Origin: Candidatus Woesearchaeota archaeon
GTDB lineage: Archaea > Nanobdellota > Nanobdellia > Woesearchaeales > UBA10216
Direction of reading: 5' to 3'
Assembly (NCBI GenBank): GCA_002688315.1
Contig: NZCN01000002.1
Span: forward strand, 1-38,978
DNA length: 38,978 bases
How positions within the stretch are numbered: the stretch's first letter is position 1; each line of letters opens with the position of its first letter. Shown here piece after piece: positions 30,244 to 38,371 of the stretch. Under the pieces are notes generated by a model. The model saw only the letters and a program-made list of their open reading frames with translations. It searched no databases and was not told where the DNA came from. The position numbers and the translations under genes were made by a program.

Positions 30244-31284
30244 ATGAAAAAACAAGAAGCAATTGTTGTTGAAGAGGGGGTTATTGAATTGGAAAAAGAA
30301 GAAACTCAAGAAATTCAGGAAAGTGAACCTGAATCTGTTAAATCAGAAGATGTAAAATCTGAAGATGTTAATACTATTCCTGGAGTAGGCGCTGCAACCG
30401 CAGAAAAACTCATTAGCAGTGGTTACGATACTTTACTTAGCATATCTGTTACCAGCCCTCGCGAGCTTGTTCAGGTTGCAGGTGTTACTGACGCAACTGC
30501 AAGAAAAATGATTCAATACGCTCGCGAAAAACTTGACCTTGGTTTTGAGTCAGGTGAAGATGTTCTTAAGAAAAGAGAAACTATCGAAAAAATTTATTCT
30601 GGAAGCAAAGCACTTGATAATCTTCTCGGCGGAGGCTTTGAGACTCGTGCAATCACAGAAGCGTATGCGTCGTATGGGTCCGGGAAAACTCAAATAGGCC
30701 ATGCTTTGGCAACTAACTGCCTAAAGCAATTTCCTGATTCAACTGTTGTTTACATTGACACAGAATCCACTTTCAGACCTGAAAGAATTATTTCCATTGC
30801 CAAGAATATTGATTTAGATCCTGATGATGCTCTCAAAAGAATTAAAGTAGCTCGTGCTTTCAATTCTGACCACCAGGTTATTCTTGCTGAAAAAGTTGAA
30901 GAGCTGATAAAGAACGGATTGAATGTAAAGCTTGTTGTTGTTGATTCACTTACAGCTCATTTCAGAGCTGAATTTGTTGGCCGTGGTACACTGGCAGATA
31001 GACAACAAAAAATCAATAAACACTTGCACACTTTAATGAAGCTTGCTGAACTGTATAACCTTGCTGTTTACGTTACTAATCAAGTAATGTCTAAGCCTGA
31101 TGTTTTCTTTGGAGACCCTACAGAAGCAATTGGCGGTCACATTGTAGCGCATGCTTCAACCTACAGAATGTATTTGAGGCGCGGCAAAAAAGGAAGCAGG
31201 GTAGCAAAGCTTGTTGACTCTCCTAACCTTCCAGAAGGAGAAGCCATATTCAACATCACTGAGACAGGGATAAAGGATGTTTGA
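30244..31284 (+). CDS. radA: RadA recombinase
   Basis: Archaeal Rad51-family ATPase that forms filaments on ssDNA and catalyses strand exchange. The N-terminal helix-hairpin-helix domain is at 42-100 ([20 protein letters not shown]), and the polymerisation and ATPase core follows. Walker A reads ASYGSGKTQ (142-150), with Ala142 where GEFGSGKT has the first Gly. Walker B is [14 protein letters not shown] (230-243). VTNQV and the end [12 protein letters not shown] are standard. A GAGGTGAGG ribosome binding site (30232-30240) decides for ATG 30244 over the ATG at 30214. The length of 346 residues is normal. An acidic, Glu-rich N-terminal extension (about 1-40) precedes the HhH. Confidence 0.95.
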   Translation: MKKQEAIVVEEGVIELEKEETQEIQESEPESVKSEDVKSEDVNTIPGVGAATAEKLISSGYDTLLSISVTSPRELVQVAGVTDATARKMIQYAREKLDLGFESGEDVLKKRETIEKIYSGSKALDNLLGGGFETRAITEAYASYGSGKTQIGHALATNCLKQFPDSTVVYIDTESTFRPERIISIAKNIDLDPDDALKRIKVARAFNSDHQVILAEKVEELIKNGLNVKLVVVDSLTAHFRAEFVGRGTLADRQQKINKHLHTLMKLAELYNLAVYVTNQVMSKPDVFFGDPTEAIGGHIVAHASTYRMYLRRGKKGSRVAKLVDSPNLPEGEAIFNITETGIKDV

Positions 31285-31542
31285 TAAAAAATTAAATAGA
31301 ATCGAAAAATCTGGAGACTTACCTACCCTTCTGACTAGGTCATCATCAACTGGCATTTCCCCTTGGCTAAACATGCCTCTGCTCTCTTGGGCGTAAATGT
31401 TCTCAAAGGTTCCATGCTCTAGTAACAGTCGTCTTGTCCCCCTGTCGGCACTGACTGATCCTACTCCCAGTTTTCTCGCACGTATTAATACGGCATGGTA
31501 TAGAGCTTCTCGCTTAGGTTCAGAGTCTGGAAAATAATTCAT
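31156..31542 (-). CDS. Unknown protein overlapping the 3' end of radA in antisense
   Basis: A 128-residue frame. The first 80 residues ([40 protein letters not shown]) look like a real soluble protein, and this part fills an otherwise empty 269-bp gap. The Shine-Dalgarno GAGG overlaps the TGA of the upstream glycosyltransferase gene, 9 bp before the ATG, indicating coupled translation. The last 43 residues run antisense to the radA C-terminus and may be an artefact of a lost stop. Codon choice (CTA, GGG, AGG) differs from the neighbours. No family recognised. Confidence 0.5.
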   Translation of the reverse strand: MNYFPDSEPKREALYHAVLIRARKLGVGSVSADRGTRRLLLEHGTFENIYAQESRGMFSQGEMPVDDDLVRRVGKSPDFSILFNFLSNILYPCLSDVEYGFSFWKVRRVNKLCYPASFFAAPQIHSVG

Positions 31543-31553
31543 TTATGAAAACC

Positions 31554-32435
31554 TCATCTCTTCCTACTATCAGCATAAAACCCGAACAGTATGAACTGCA
31601 GTCCAATTACAATTAACAGCACAGTTAGTATTAATGAGGGCGTTTTTCCTATTGCGCCTAGAGTTAGGAATCTGTACAATAGCCAGCTTCCAATAGCAAG
31701 CCCTGCTGTTATGAAAACCATTCCTATTGAGCCAAAGAAGGTTATAGGCGCGTAATCCCTGAACAGTCTTACTAAGTTTGCCCCGCCTCTGATTCCGTAG
31801 TCAAGCGGGCTTTTCATCAGCCTGCTTTTTCCCTCTCTTTTCAGGAATGTTACAGGAACTTCTACTATCTTGAATTTCTTTTTGCTGATTGTTATAATCT
31901 GATCTTGCGTGTAAGTAAATGAAGATGTTATGTTTGCTTCTTCTGCTAATTTCTTTGTAAAAGCCCTGAACCCTGTTTGCGCATCTGAAACAGGCATTTT
32001 TGTTATGTAAGAAACAATTAGGGAAAAAATTCTGTTTCCAAACCTTTTAATTAATGGCATGCCTTCTATTTTTCCTTTAAATCTTGAGCCCAAAGCCAGA
32101 TCCGCGCCTTCCTCTAACTTCTTAAGCAATAGCGGAATTTCTTCAGGCAAGTACTGGCCATCAGCATCAATGTGCACAATCACGTCTGCTTTTCTTTCAA
32201 GCGCTTTTTCTAATTCTGTCTTAAATGTAGTCCCTAACCCATAATTTTTGGGATGAGAATAAACAGTTGCACCAGCTTTTTTTGCAACCTCTGCTGTTCT
32301 GTCAGTTGAGCCGTCATTTACGACAATTACCTCGCTTTTATGCTTTAGTTTTTTTGCAACAGTAAAAATTCTCTTTATTATAGAGGCAATAGTTTTCTCT
32401 TCATTATACGCTGGTATTGTAACCACTAATTTCAT
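31554..32435 (-). CDS. GT2 glycosyltransferase, DPM-like with two membrane helices
   Basis: The GT-A core starts VVTIPAYNEEKTI (4-16), with VNDGSTDRT (39-47) and HIDADGQYLPEEI (88-100), then SDAQTGFRAFTKKL of the polyprenyl-phosphate glycosyltransferase group. Two membrane helices (about 232-256, 265-287) close the protein. It transfers a sugar from a nucleotide donor to a polyprenyl phosphate. CTTTAAATATG near 32458-32468 lies 27-28 bp upstream and predicts a leaderless transcript. Its stop codon overlaps the ribosome binding site of the next gene. Confidence 0.9.
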   Translation of the reverse strand: MKLVVTIPAYNEEKTIASIIKRIFTVAKKLKHKSEVIVVNDGSTDRTAEVAKKAGATVYSHPKNYGLGTTFKTELEKALERKADVIVHIDADGQYLPEEIPLLLKKLEEGADLALGSRFKGKIEGMPLIKRFGNRIFSLIVSYITKMPVSDAQTGFRAFTKKLAEEANITSSFTYTQDQIITISKKKFKIVEVPVTFLKREGKSRLMKSPLDYGIRGGANLVRLFRDYAPITFFGSIGMVFITAGLAIGSWLLYRFLTLGAIGKTPSLILTVLLIVIGLQFILFGFYADSRKR

Positions 32436-32497
32436 AATTTTTGGCTAACAGAAGCGGCTTTAAATATGTTATTATTATGAGATTCAAAAAAGAAAAT

Positions 32498-32507
32498 CTT
32501 TAAAAAT
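32498..32507 (+). promoter_or_regulatory. TATA box deciding a TTG start
   Basis: CTTTAAAAAT is centred 28 bp before the TTG at 32531, so the transcript is predicted to begin at the TTG itself. Confidence 0.5.
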
Positions 32508-32530
32508 CAAGACAAAGTAAAAATTTCAAG

Positions 32531-33673
32531 TTGAAACTTTCCAATTTTCTCAGAGAAGTGAAGGATTTTTTCCGGTTTTTCCTTAAAACTCCTAAATCTC
32601 ACAAGAATATTGTTTTCTATTCAGAAAATGCAGGGTATTATCCTTACTTTGAAGGTATTATAAACGAGCTTTTGCAGCGCAATCAGCCTTTCAGTTACGT
32701 AACTTCAGATTCAGCTGACCCTATCCTTAAAACAACAAAAAACATTAAGCCATTTTACATTGGAAAACTGCTTACAATCTTTTTTTCTCTTGTTAACTGC
32801 AAAGTTTTTGTTATAACCTTAACAGATTTGAATCAATTTCACTTAAAGCGCTCAACACATCCTGTTCACTATGTTTATGTGTTCCATTCTCTCTTAAGCA
32901 CGCACATGGCTTTTAGAGCTGGCTCTTTTGACCATTATGATTCTCTGCTTTGTCCTGGCTCACAACAATTAAAGGAAATAAAGAAACGGGAAGAAGTCTA
33001 TAATCTTCCTAAAAAAGAGCTTTTAGAAGCTGGCTATTACCGATTAGAACGCATCCATGAAGCTTATAAGAAGTATAAGAAAAAAGATGAAACCCGCACA
33101 GTTCTGATAGCTCCTTCGTGGGGAGATAAAAACATCATAGAATCCTGCGGCGAAAAACTCATCAAGCTTATTTTGAATGCAAACTATCATGTTATCTTAA
33201 GACCACACCCTGAAACAATAAAGCATAACCCGCAGATTATTGAGTCATTGGAAAAACTTTACTCAACAAACCCTAATTTTGAGCTTGAAAAATCTGTTCG
33301 AACAGATGACTCGCTTCTTAAAGCAGATGTTCTTATCTGCGATTACTCAGGAATCGCATTAGAATATGCTTTTGGCACAGAAAGGCCTGTGCTCTTCCTT
33401 GATGTTCCTAAAAAAATAAAAAATCCTGATTATGAAAAGTTAGGCATAGAGCCTCTTGAACTTGCTCTAAGGTCAAAGATTGGAATAGTGGTTTCTCCTG
33501 AACAGCTGGAAAAAATCTCAGATGCTATTGCTACGCTAATAAGAACAACAGATTCTTACAAAAATCGCATTACCACTCTTCGCAACACTTATATTTACTC
33601 TTTTGGCAAATCTTCTCAAGTAAGCGCCCAACATATCCTAAGCACCTGCCAGAAGAAAGAAACCACCCAATAA
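32531..33673 (+). CDS. CDP-glycerol glycerophosphotransferase-like enzyme, TTG start
   Basis: A 380-residue GT-B-type protein of the CDP-glycerol:polyglycerophosphate glycerophosphotransferase (TagB/TagF) group. Landmarks are VYVFHSLLSTHMAFRAG (115-131), LIAPSWGDK (192-200), VILRPHPETI (221-230) and LICDYSGIALEYAFG (268-282). These enzymes build phosphodiester-linked polymers such as wall teichoic acid. The first ATG is about 125 codons inside, in the middle of the conserved domain, so the TTG at 32531, following a well-placed TATA box, must be the start. No CDP-glycerol-forming enzyme lies nearby, so the true donor is open. Confidence 0.8.
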   Translation: MKLSNFLREVKDFFRFFLKTPKSHKNIVFYSENAGYYPYFEGIINELLQRNQPFSYVTSDSADPILKTTKNIKPFYIGKLLTIFFSLVNCKVFVITLTDLNQFHLKRSTHPVHYVYVFHSLLSTHMAFRAGSFDHYDSLLCPGSQQLKEIKKREEVYNLPKKELLEAGYYRLERIHEAYKKYKKKDETRTVLIAPSWGDKNIIESCGEKLIKLILNANYHVILRPHPETIKHNPQIIESLEKLYSTNPNFELEKSVRTDDSLLKADVLICDYSGIALEYAFGTERPVLFLDVPKKIKNPDYEKLGIEPLELALRSKIGIVVSPEQLEKISDAIATLIRTTDSYKNRITTLRNTYIYSFGKSSQVSAQHILSTCQKKETTQ

Positions 33674-33712
33674 ATATTTAAAGTTGCCATTAGCTCTTTT
33701 TAATAGATTAAC

Positions 33713-34663
33713 ATGAAACGCGTTATTATAACAACAGGCCCTTCATTTTTGTACGATAACATAATCAAAGATAACCACAATGACCACTATATCTACAGAA
33801 TTAACGGTTCCCATGGAACAATTCCTGACATGGAGCATTACATCCAGAATATAAGAAGTCAAGCTCCTAATGCGAAGATTCTGATAGATTTGCCTGGAAA
33901 TAAAATTCGCACAAAAAACCTTCGCAATCCTATACGCCTTTTGAAAGAAAAACCGTTTTTTCTTGGCTTTGATCAGACAAATTTTTCTGATTTTCATAAG
34001 CACATAAAACCTGGCGATAAAGTTTACGCAAATGACAGCATATACAACTTTACTGTTGATGAGATAAAAGACGGCTTTATCAAATTCATTTCACACTCTG
34101 ATGGTATTCTTCACAGCAACAAAGGAATTCACGTAAGAGGCGTTAGCAGTAACCTTCCTTTTTTGTTCCAGAAAGATATGGAAATTCTTGATGTTGTAAA
34201 CCGTTATGCTATCGATTACGTTGCTTTGTCATTTGTTCGCACAGCAGAAGATATTAAGCTAGCCAAACAGCACGTTAAGAATAGTACTATAATAGCAAAA
34301 GTTGAAACTAAGCAAGCTGTTGAAAACCTTTCTGAAATCCTGGATTTAGTAGAACATATTCTTGTTGACCGTGGAGACTTGTCAGCCGATGTTGGTTTGG
34401 TTAATGTCCCGCACCACCAAGCTCGCATTATCAAAGCTGCACAAGAAAAAAACAAGAAAATTTTCCTTGCTACACAATTTTTGAAGAACATGGAGCTCGT
34501 GCCTATTCCTACAATTGCAGAAGTCGTAGATTTAACCAATACTTTGCAAAAAGATATTCATGGCATTCAGTTGTCTGAAGAAACTTCAATTGGCAAGAAT
34601 CCGATAGACTGTTTAAAGCTTATAGAGTCAATTGAAAAATCAATAGAAGAGAATAACAAATGA
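33713..34663 (+). CDS. Pyruvate-kinase-like protein without the C-terminal domain
   Basis: A 316-residue relative of pyruvate kinase. The barrel motifs are recognisable: YRINGSHG (28-35, for MRLNFSHG), LIDLPGNKIRT (57-67), NKGIHVRGV, ALSFVRTAEDI (171-181), IIAKVET with K196 and E198, DRGDL with D222, LATQFLKNM with T254, and IQLSEETSIGKNP (285-297). Catalytic Lys, Glu, Asp and Thr are kept. The K+-site Thr is Leu60, and the usual LSGET is LSEET. The C-terminal domain (about 130 aa) is absent and the lid domain is short. Its TGA overlaps the ATG of the ATP sulfurylase gene, so it probably serves sulfate activation or surface-polymer synthesis rather than glycolysis. The substrate is unknown. 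Confidence 0.8.
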   Translation: MKRVIITTGPSFLYDNIIKDNHNDHYIYRINGSHGTIPDMEHYIQNIRSQAPNAKILIDLPGNKIRTKNLRNPIRLLKEKPFFLGFDQTNFSDFHKHIKPGDKVYANDSIYNFTVDEIKDGFIKFISHSDGILHSNKGIHVRGVSSNLPFLFQKDMEILDVVNRYAIDYVALSFVRTAEDIKLAKQHVKNSTIIAKVETKQAVENLSEILDLVEHILVDRGDLSADVGLVNVPHHQARIIKAAQEKNKKIFLATQFLKNMELVPIPTIAEVVDLTNTLQKDIHGIQLSEETSIGKNPIDCLKLIESIEKSIEENNK

Positions 34664-35787
34664 CAGTCCAGCTAGTTAACGGTTTTCTTAAAGAACAGGA
34701 AAAAAAGAAGAGACTCGATGAATTTAATGAACTGCCTTCTCTCACAGTTAATCAGGATGTTGCCCTTGAGATGGATAAAATTGCTGTAGGCGCGTTTTCT
34801 CCTATTACTGGCTTTCCAGTTAAGGAAGATTACCTTTCTATACTCAAAGAAGGCCGCTTAAGCAATGGCAGCCCCTTTCCTATTCCTGTAACATTGGATG
34901 TGCACCGTGATGATGCAAAAAACTTGGAAGAAAAGTCACTTATAGGCATTAAAGAAGCTTCAGGCAAGCCGCTTGGCCTTCTTTCACTGGAAGAAAAGTA
35001 TGCTCATGACAAAGCTGACCGTTCATTGCGTGTTTTTGGTGTTAACGAATTGAAGCATCCTGGAGTAACATTCGTGCATAATTCTAATGACCTGCTTTTA
35101 GGCGGAAAAGTTAGCTTGTTCAAACGGCCTGATTTTGAGTTTTTGGATCATGACCTTACTCCAGAACAAACTCGAGAACTTTTCAAGAAGCGCGGCTGGA
35201 AAACAATTACCGGCTTTCAGACAAGAAACGTTCCTCATCGCGCTCATGAGCACCAGCAAAAAGTAGCGCTGCAGCTTACCGACGGTCTTTTTATCCATCC
35301 TTTAATTGGCTGGAAGAAAAAAGGAGATTTCCATCCTTCAGCTATAATTAGAGGGTATGAAGCATTAATCAAGCATTATTATCCCTCTAACAACGTTGTT
35401 TTCTCTACTTTAACCACTATTATGCGGTATGCCGGACCAAAAGAAGCAGTATTCCACGCATTGATAAGAAGAAATTACGGATGCACTCATTTTGTTGTTG
35501 GCAGAGACCATGCTGGCGTTCATGGATATTATGATAAATATGCAGCACATAAAATTTTTGAGAAATATCCTGATTTAGGTATAGAGCCTTTGCTGTTTAA
35601 AGGAGCTTATTATTGCAAACGCTGCGCCAGTACTGTCACTGAACAAATCTGCCCTCACACTGGAAAAGATATCATAGAGATTAGCGGAACTGATATTCGT
35701 AATTTTGTTACAAAAAGAGAGCCTGTTCCTTCAGAGCTTATGCGTCCAGAAGTATCTGCTTCCTTGAGCGAAAAAGACATAATTTAA
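34660..35787 (+). CDS. sat: Sulfate adenylyltransferase (ATP sulfurylase)
   Basis: It forms adenosine 5'-phosphosulfate and pyrophosphate from ATP and sulfate, or the reverse. The 375 residues carry the homo-oligomeric Sat hallmarks: PUA-like N-terminal domain with GAFSPITGF (44-52), FQTRNVPHRAHE (186-197, with V-P instead of the usual P-x), IMRYAGPKEAVFHALIRRNY (254-273), VGRDHAGVHGYY (280-291), a zinc-type CxxC...C cluster (C319, C322, C331) and SGTDIRNFV (342-350). No APS kinase, APS/PAPS reductase or sulfotransferase is in the window. It is coupled by ATGA overlap to a pyruvate-kinase-like gene, which is unusual. Sulfation of a surface polymer is an inferred role. Confidence 0.92.
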   Translation: MTVQLVNGFLKEQEKKKRLDEFNELPSLTVNQDVALEMDKIAVGAFSPITGFPVKEDYLSILKEGRLSNGSPFPIPVTLDVHRDDAKNLEEKSLIGIKEASGKPLGLLSLEEKYAHDKADRSLRVFGVNELKHPGVTFVHNSNDLLLGGKVSLFKRPDFEFLDHDLTPEQTRELFKKRGWKTITGFQTRNVPHRAHEHQQKVALQLTDGLFIHPLIGWKKKGDFHPSAIIRGYEALIKHYYPSNNVVFSTLTTIMRYAGPKEAVFHALIRRNYGCTHFVVGRDHAGVHGYYDKYAAHKIFEKYPDLGIEPLLFKGAYYCKRCASTVTEQICPHTGKDIIEISGTDIRNFVTKREPVPSELMRPEVSASLSEKDII

Positions 35788-35800
35788 CTTTAAAGAGGAA

Positions 35801-35810
35801 ACTTTTAAAA
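35801..35810 (+). promoter_or_regulatory. TATA box for the YIDPGTG microprotein operon
   Basis: ACTTTTAAAA is centred about 29 bp before ATG 35836 and predicts a leaderless mRNA covering the microprotein and the following membrane enzyme. Confidence 0.45.
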
Positions 35811-35835
35811 AGCCCAGTTAAAATACATAATAAAA

Positions 35836-36030
35836 ATGAAAAAACCTTTTTTTACATCACTTGCTGTTTTTGCTGTTTTAAGCAAAACCGCGTTTGCTTA
35901 TATTGATCCAGGCACTGGAGCAACAATAATTGGCGGTATTTGGCAATTGCTGATTGCTGTATTTGCAGCCATAGTCGGTGTTTTATTGAAAATATTCTGG
36001 AGACCTATTAAAGGATTATTTAGGAAGTAG
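35836..36030 (+). CDS. YIDPGTG small membrane protein
   Basis: A 64-residue exported or membrane protein: a signal-like N-terminus (MKKPFFTSLAVFAVLSKTAFA), then YIDPGTGATIIGGIWQLL, a second hydrophobic helix (about 38-53) and a basic end (KIFWRPIKGLFRK). Small proteins with the YIDPGTG motif are widespread and often lie next to membrane alkaline-phosphatase-superfamily enzymes, as here. No biochemical role is known to me. The gap to the next gene is 15 bp, so both are in one operon. Confidence 0.75.
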   Translation: MKKPFFTSLAVFAVLSKTAFAYIDPGTGATIIGGIWQLLIAVFAAIVGVLLKIFWRPIKGLFRK

Positions 36031-36045
36031 TATTGGGGAGAATTC

Positions 36046-37854
36046 ATGGCACTGATGAAAAGACTTGGTCTTGCTATCTTTACTGGGATGCTTGTTGGTC
36101 TTGTAGCCGGAACTCTTGAAGTTGCATATAAGATTTTCACCCTTGTTTTTGAATGGTATGAAATATACCAGATATACTTGTTTGCGTTTATCCTATTTGT
36201 ATTTATCTTCCTTATTATTGGCTTATTTTTAGAACTTCTTTTTAGACTGGTTAAAATACCAGTTTCAAGAAATAAGTTAGCGTTTTTTTATTTTGTAACA
36301 TCACTTTATTTGCTTCCATTCATTTACCTTTCCATCTCTTTGAATTTGCTGTGGATACGCTCAGCGCTTCTGGCTCCTAAAAGCATTCTTATTAACTTAT
36401 CTGTTGTTGTGATTTTTGGTATCTTGTACTTTTTAACACTGATTAAAGGAAAAGCAATTGCAAGGCTATTAAACTTTCTTGGCAGTAAAAAAATAAATGT
36501 AATTGCAAAAAACCTTTTGTTTTTCATTATTTTTTTCATATCAGTTTCATTAGTTACAGATGTTTACTCTTTTCAGCAATGGAGCAAAACTGCACAACCA
36601 TCTGATGAGAACTCACCAAACGTGCTTCTCATAACTTTGGATACTGTCAGAGCAGACCATCTTTCTCTTTATGGTTATGATAAAAACACATCCCCTGTTC
36701 TTGCAGAATTTGCAAAAGACGCAGTGGTATTTGAAAACGCGGTTTCAGCAGGCTCATGGTCTATGCCTTCTCATGCTTCTATGTTTACTGGAAACTACCC
36801 TTCCAACCATAACGCTGTTAAAACTCACCAAAAGCTAGACAGCTCGCAATTAACATTGGCAGAAATTCTTAAAGAACGCAAATACAACACTGGCGCTATA
36901 ATCACTGGAGCATTTCTTACAGGAAAATTCGGTTTTAGTCAAGGCTTTATAACTTATAGAGACCGCCTTGACTTTCTTACAGCTCCTGCTTCTTCTTTTA
37001 GCTTGCTGGAACTCTTGAAATTCCTTCCTGTTGATTCAGCTTATTTTGACGGGCTAATAACTGATGAGCAAATGAACCAAGATTTCCTTTCATGGCTTGA
37101 TAAAAACCAGGCGCCGTTTTTTTTCTTTATGCAGTATTTTAATGTTCATGAATTTAGATCCACTCCGGAAATCCTCAAACAATTCACTGGTGAAACAATT
37201 AGTTTTAGCGAAGTTCAGGCTGCATTTGCAACATCCCGCTATGAGCCTGTTGACAAAGAAGTTGTTGAATACATGGAAGCTTTATATGATGCAGCAATCT
37301 TTTTCCAGGACCAGCAATTGCAAAGTCTTTTTCAAAATCTTGAGCAACGCGGTATTTTAGACAATACTATTGTGATAATTACTGCTGACCACGGTGATGA
37401 ATTTTACGAACATGGTTTATTTAGTCATGGCCAAACTTTATACGAAGAAGTCATTCATGTTCCTCTTATTATTCGCTATCCTAAGGAACTAAAGCCTCAG
37501 CGCATTAGCACTCCAGTTGAAACAATGAATGTATTTTCCACTGTTCTTGATTTGCTGAATGCAGAACAGCAAGATGTTGACAGCATAAGCTTTCTTCCTT
37601 TAATTCAAAATGGTTCTTACAATCGTGAATATGTTCTGTCAGAGCTTCATGGAAGAGAATATTTTGGAGAGACAAATCAGAAATCGCTCAGGCAAGGCAA
37701 CTGGAAGCTCATAGAAGTTTATACAGAAAAGGAAACTCTTCCTCCATCGCTTTTCAACCTGGACAAAGATCCTGAAGAGCAGGAAAACCTTTACGATTCA
37801 AACGAAGAAAAAAGAAAAGAAATGCAGGCATTACTTAATGATGTAATTTCTTAA
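36046..37854 (+). CDS. Membrane alkaline-phosphatase-superfamily enzyme (sulfatase-like)
   Basis: Five N-terminal membrane helices (about 8-32, 40-66, 78-100, 113-133, 155-175) precede an extracytoplasmic catalytic domain. NVLLITLDTVRADHLSLYGY (192-211) gives the metal-binding D199. SWSMPSHASMFTG (237-249) is the nucleophile region, with S239 at the Cys/Ser position. ITADHGDEFYEHGLFSHG gives the second metal site. True formylglycine sulfatases need C/SxPSR. Here the motif is SxPSH, so a phosphatase or phosphoglycerol-transferase-type reaction on a surface polymer is as likely as sulfatase. GGGGAG at 36035-36040 is the ribosome binding site. It may modify the polymer made by the CDP-glycerol-type enzyme. 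Confidence 0.85.
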   Translation: MALMKRLGLAIFTGMLVGLVAGTLEVAYKIFTLVFEWYEIYQIYLFAFILFVFIFLIIGLFLELLFRLVKIPVSRNKLAFFYFVTSLYLLPFIYLSISLNLLWIRSALLAPKSILINLSVVVIFGILYFLTLIKGKAIARLLNFLGSKKINVIAKNLLFFIIFFISVSLVTDVYSFQQWSKTAQPSDENSPNVLLITLDTVRADHLSLYGYDKNTSPVLAEFAKDAVVFENAVSAGSWSMPSHASMFTGNYPSNHNAVKTHQKLDSSQLTLAEILKERKYNTGAIITGAFLTGKFGFSQGFITYRDRLDFLTAPASSFSLLELLKFLPVDSAYFDGLITDEQMNQDFLSWLDKNQAPFFFFMQYFNVHEFRSTPEILKQFTGETISFSEVQAAFATSRYEPVDKEVVEYMEALYDAAIFFQDQQLQSLFQNLEQRGILDNTIVIITADHGDEFYEHGLFSHGQTLYEEVIHVPLIIRYPKELKPQRISTPVETMNVFSTVLDLLNAEQQDVDSISFLPLIQNGSYNREYVLSELHGREYFGETNQKSLRQGNWKLIEVYTEKETLPPSLFNLDKDPEEQENLYDSNEEKRKEMQALLNDVIS

Positions 37855-37856
37855 AT

Positions 37857-38294
37857 TCAACCACCTAAATACATTTCTGTTTTTGCACGTTCTGTTAGTA
37901 ATCTGATTTCAATTTCCACTCCCCTTTCAGCTGCTAGATTTTTAACAAGCGTTGTTAATTCATCATAAGTTTCTCGTCCATAACCTTCTGCAACCCATCT
38001 TTCATTAGGTATTGCGCCTTTTTTTTCGTTGTCAAACCATATATTTCCAAAATGTAGTGAACGTTGTTTTTCAGTCCAACTGTACCCCCAATTACTTCTT
38101 CGAACTGGTTCTTTTGGTTTCAGAATTCCTATAACTTTCCTGTTTGGTTTTCCTTGTCTTATTCCAATACGATTCGCTATCTCATAGCCTTCAGCTCTCA
38201 ATGTTTCTGCTATTGTATAAGTTGGACTTTCTACATCATCATCGATTGTTCTTCGAAATATTCTGGGTATTATTCTTGAATAGGCTATCATCAT
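37857..38294 (-). CDS. Unknown basic protein
   Basis: A soluble 145-residue protein, unrecognised. It is basic in the middle (RQGKPNRKVIGILKPKEPVR) with several Trp/Tyr, and ends in a helix (DELTTLVKNLAAERGVEIEI). Two ATG codons at 38294 and 38291 are possible. A CTTTTTTAAAGG box at about 38313-38323 is 27 bp from the second, favouring a leaderless start at 38291. The 3' end is 2 bases from the convergent gene. A weak likeness to the orphan at 18621 is noted. Confidence 0.55.
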   Translation of the reverse strand: MMIAYSRIIPRIFRRTIDDDVESPTYTIAETLRAEGYEIANRIGIRQGKPNRKVIGILKPKEPVRRSNWGYSWTEKQRSLHFGNIWFDNEKKGAIPNERWVAEGYGRETYDELTTLVKNLAAERGVEIEIRLLTERAKTEMYLGG

Positions 38295-38339
38295 TCATGA
38301 CGAATTTGAGGCCTTTTTTAAAGGTTTTTAAAAACAAAA

Positions 38340-38349
38340 CTTTAAATAA
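38340..38349 (+). promoter_or_regulatory. TATA box of the microprotein/glycosyltransferase operon
   Basis: CTTTAAATAA is centred 27 bp before ATG 38372, which predicts a leaderless mRNA that begins exactly at the 33-residue gene. Confidence 0.55.
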
Positions 38350-38371
38350 TTCTTGCCACTCTCCAAGTGAA

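Noticed and set aside
36046-37854. Canonical arylsulfatase
   Set aside because: The C/SxPSR formylglycine motif is absent; the site reads SMPSH.
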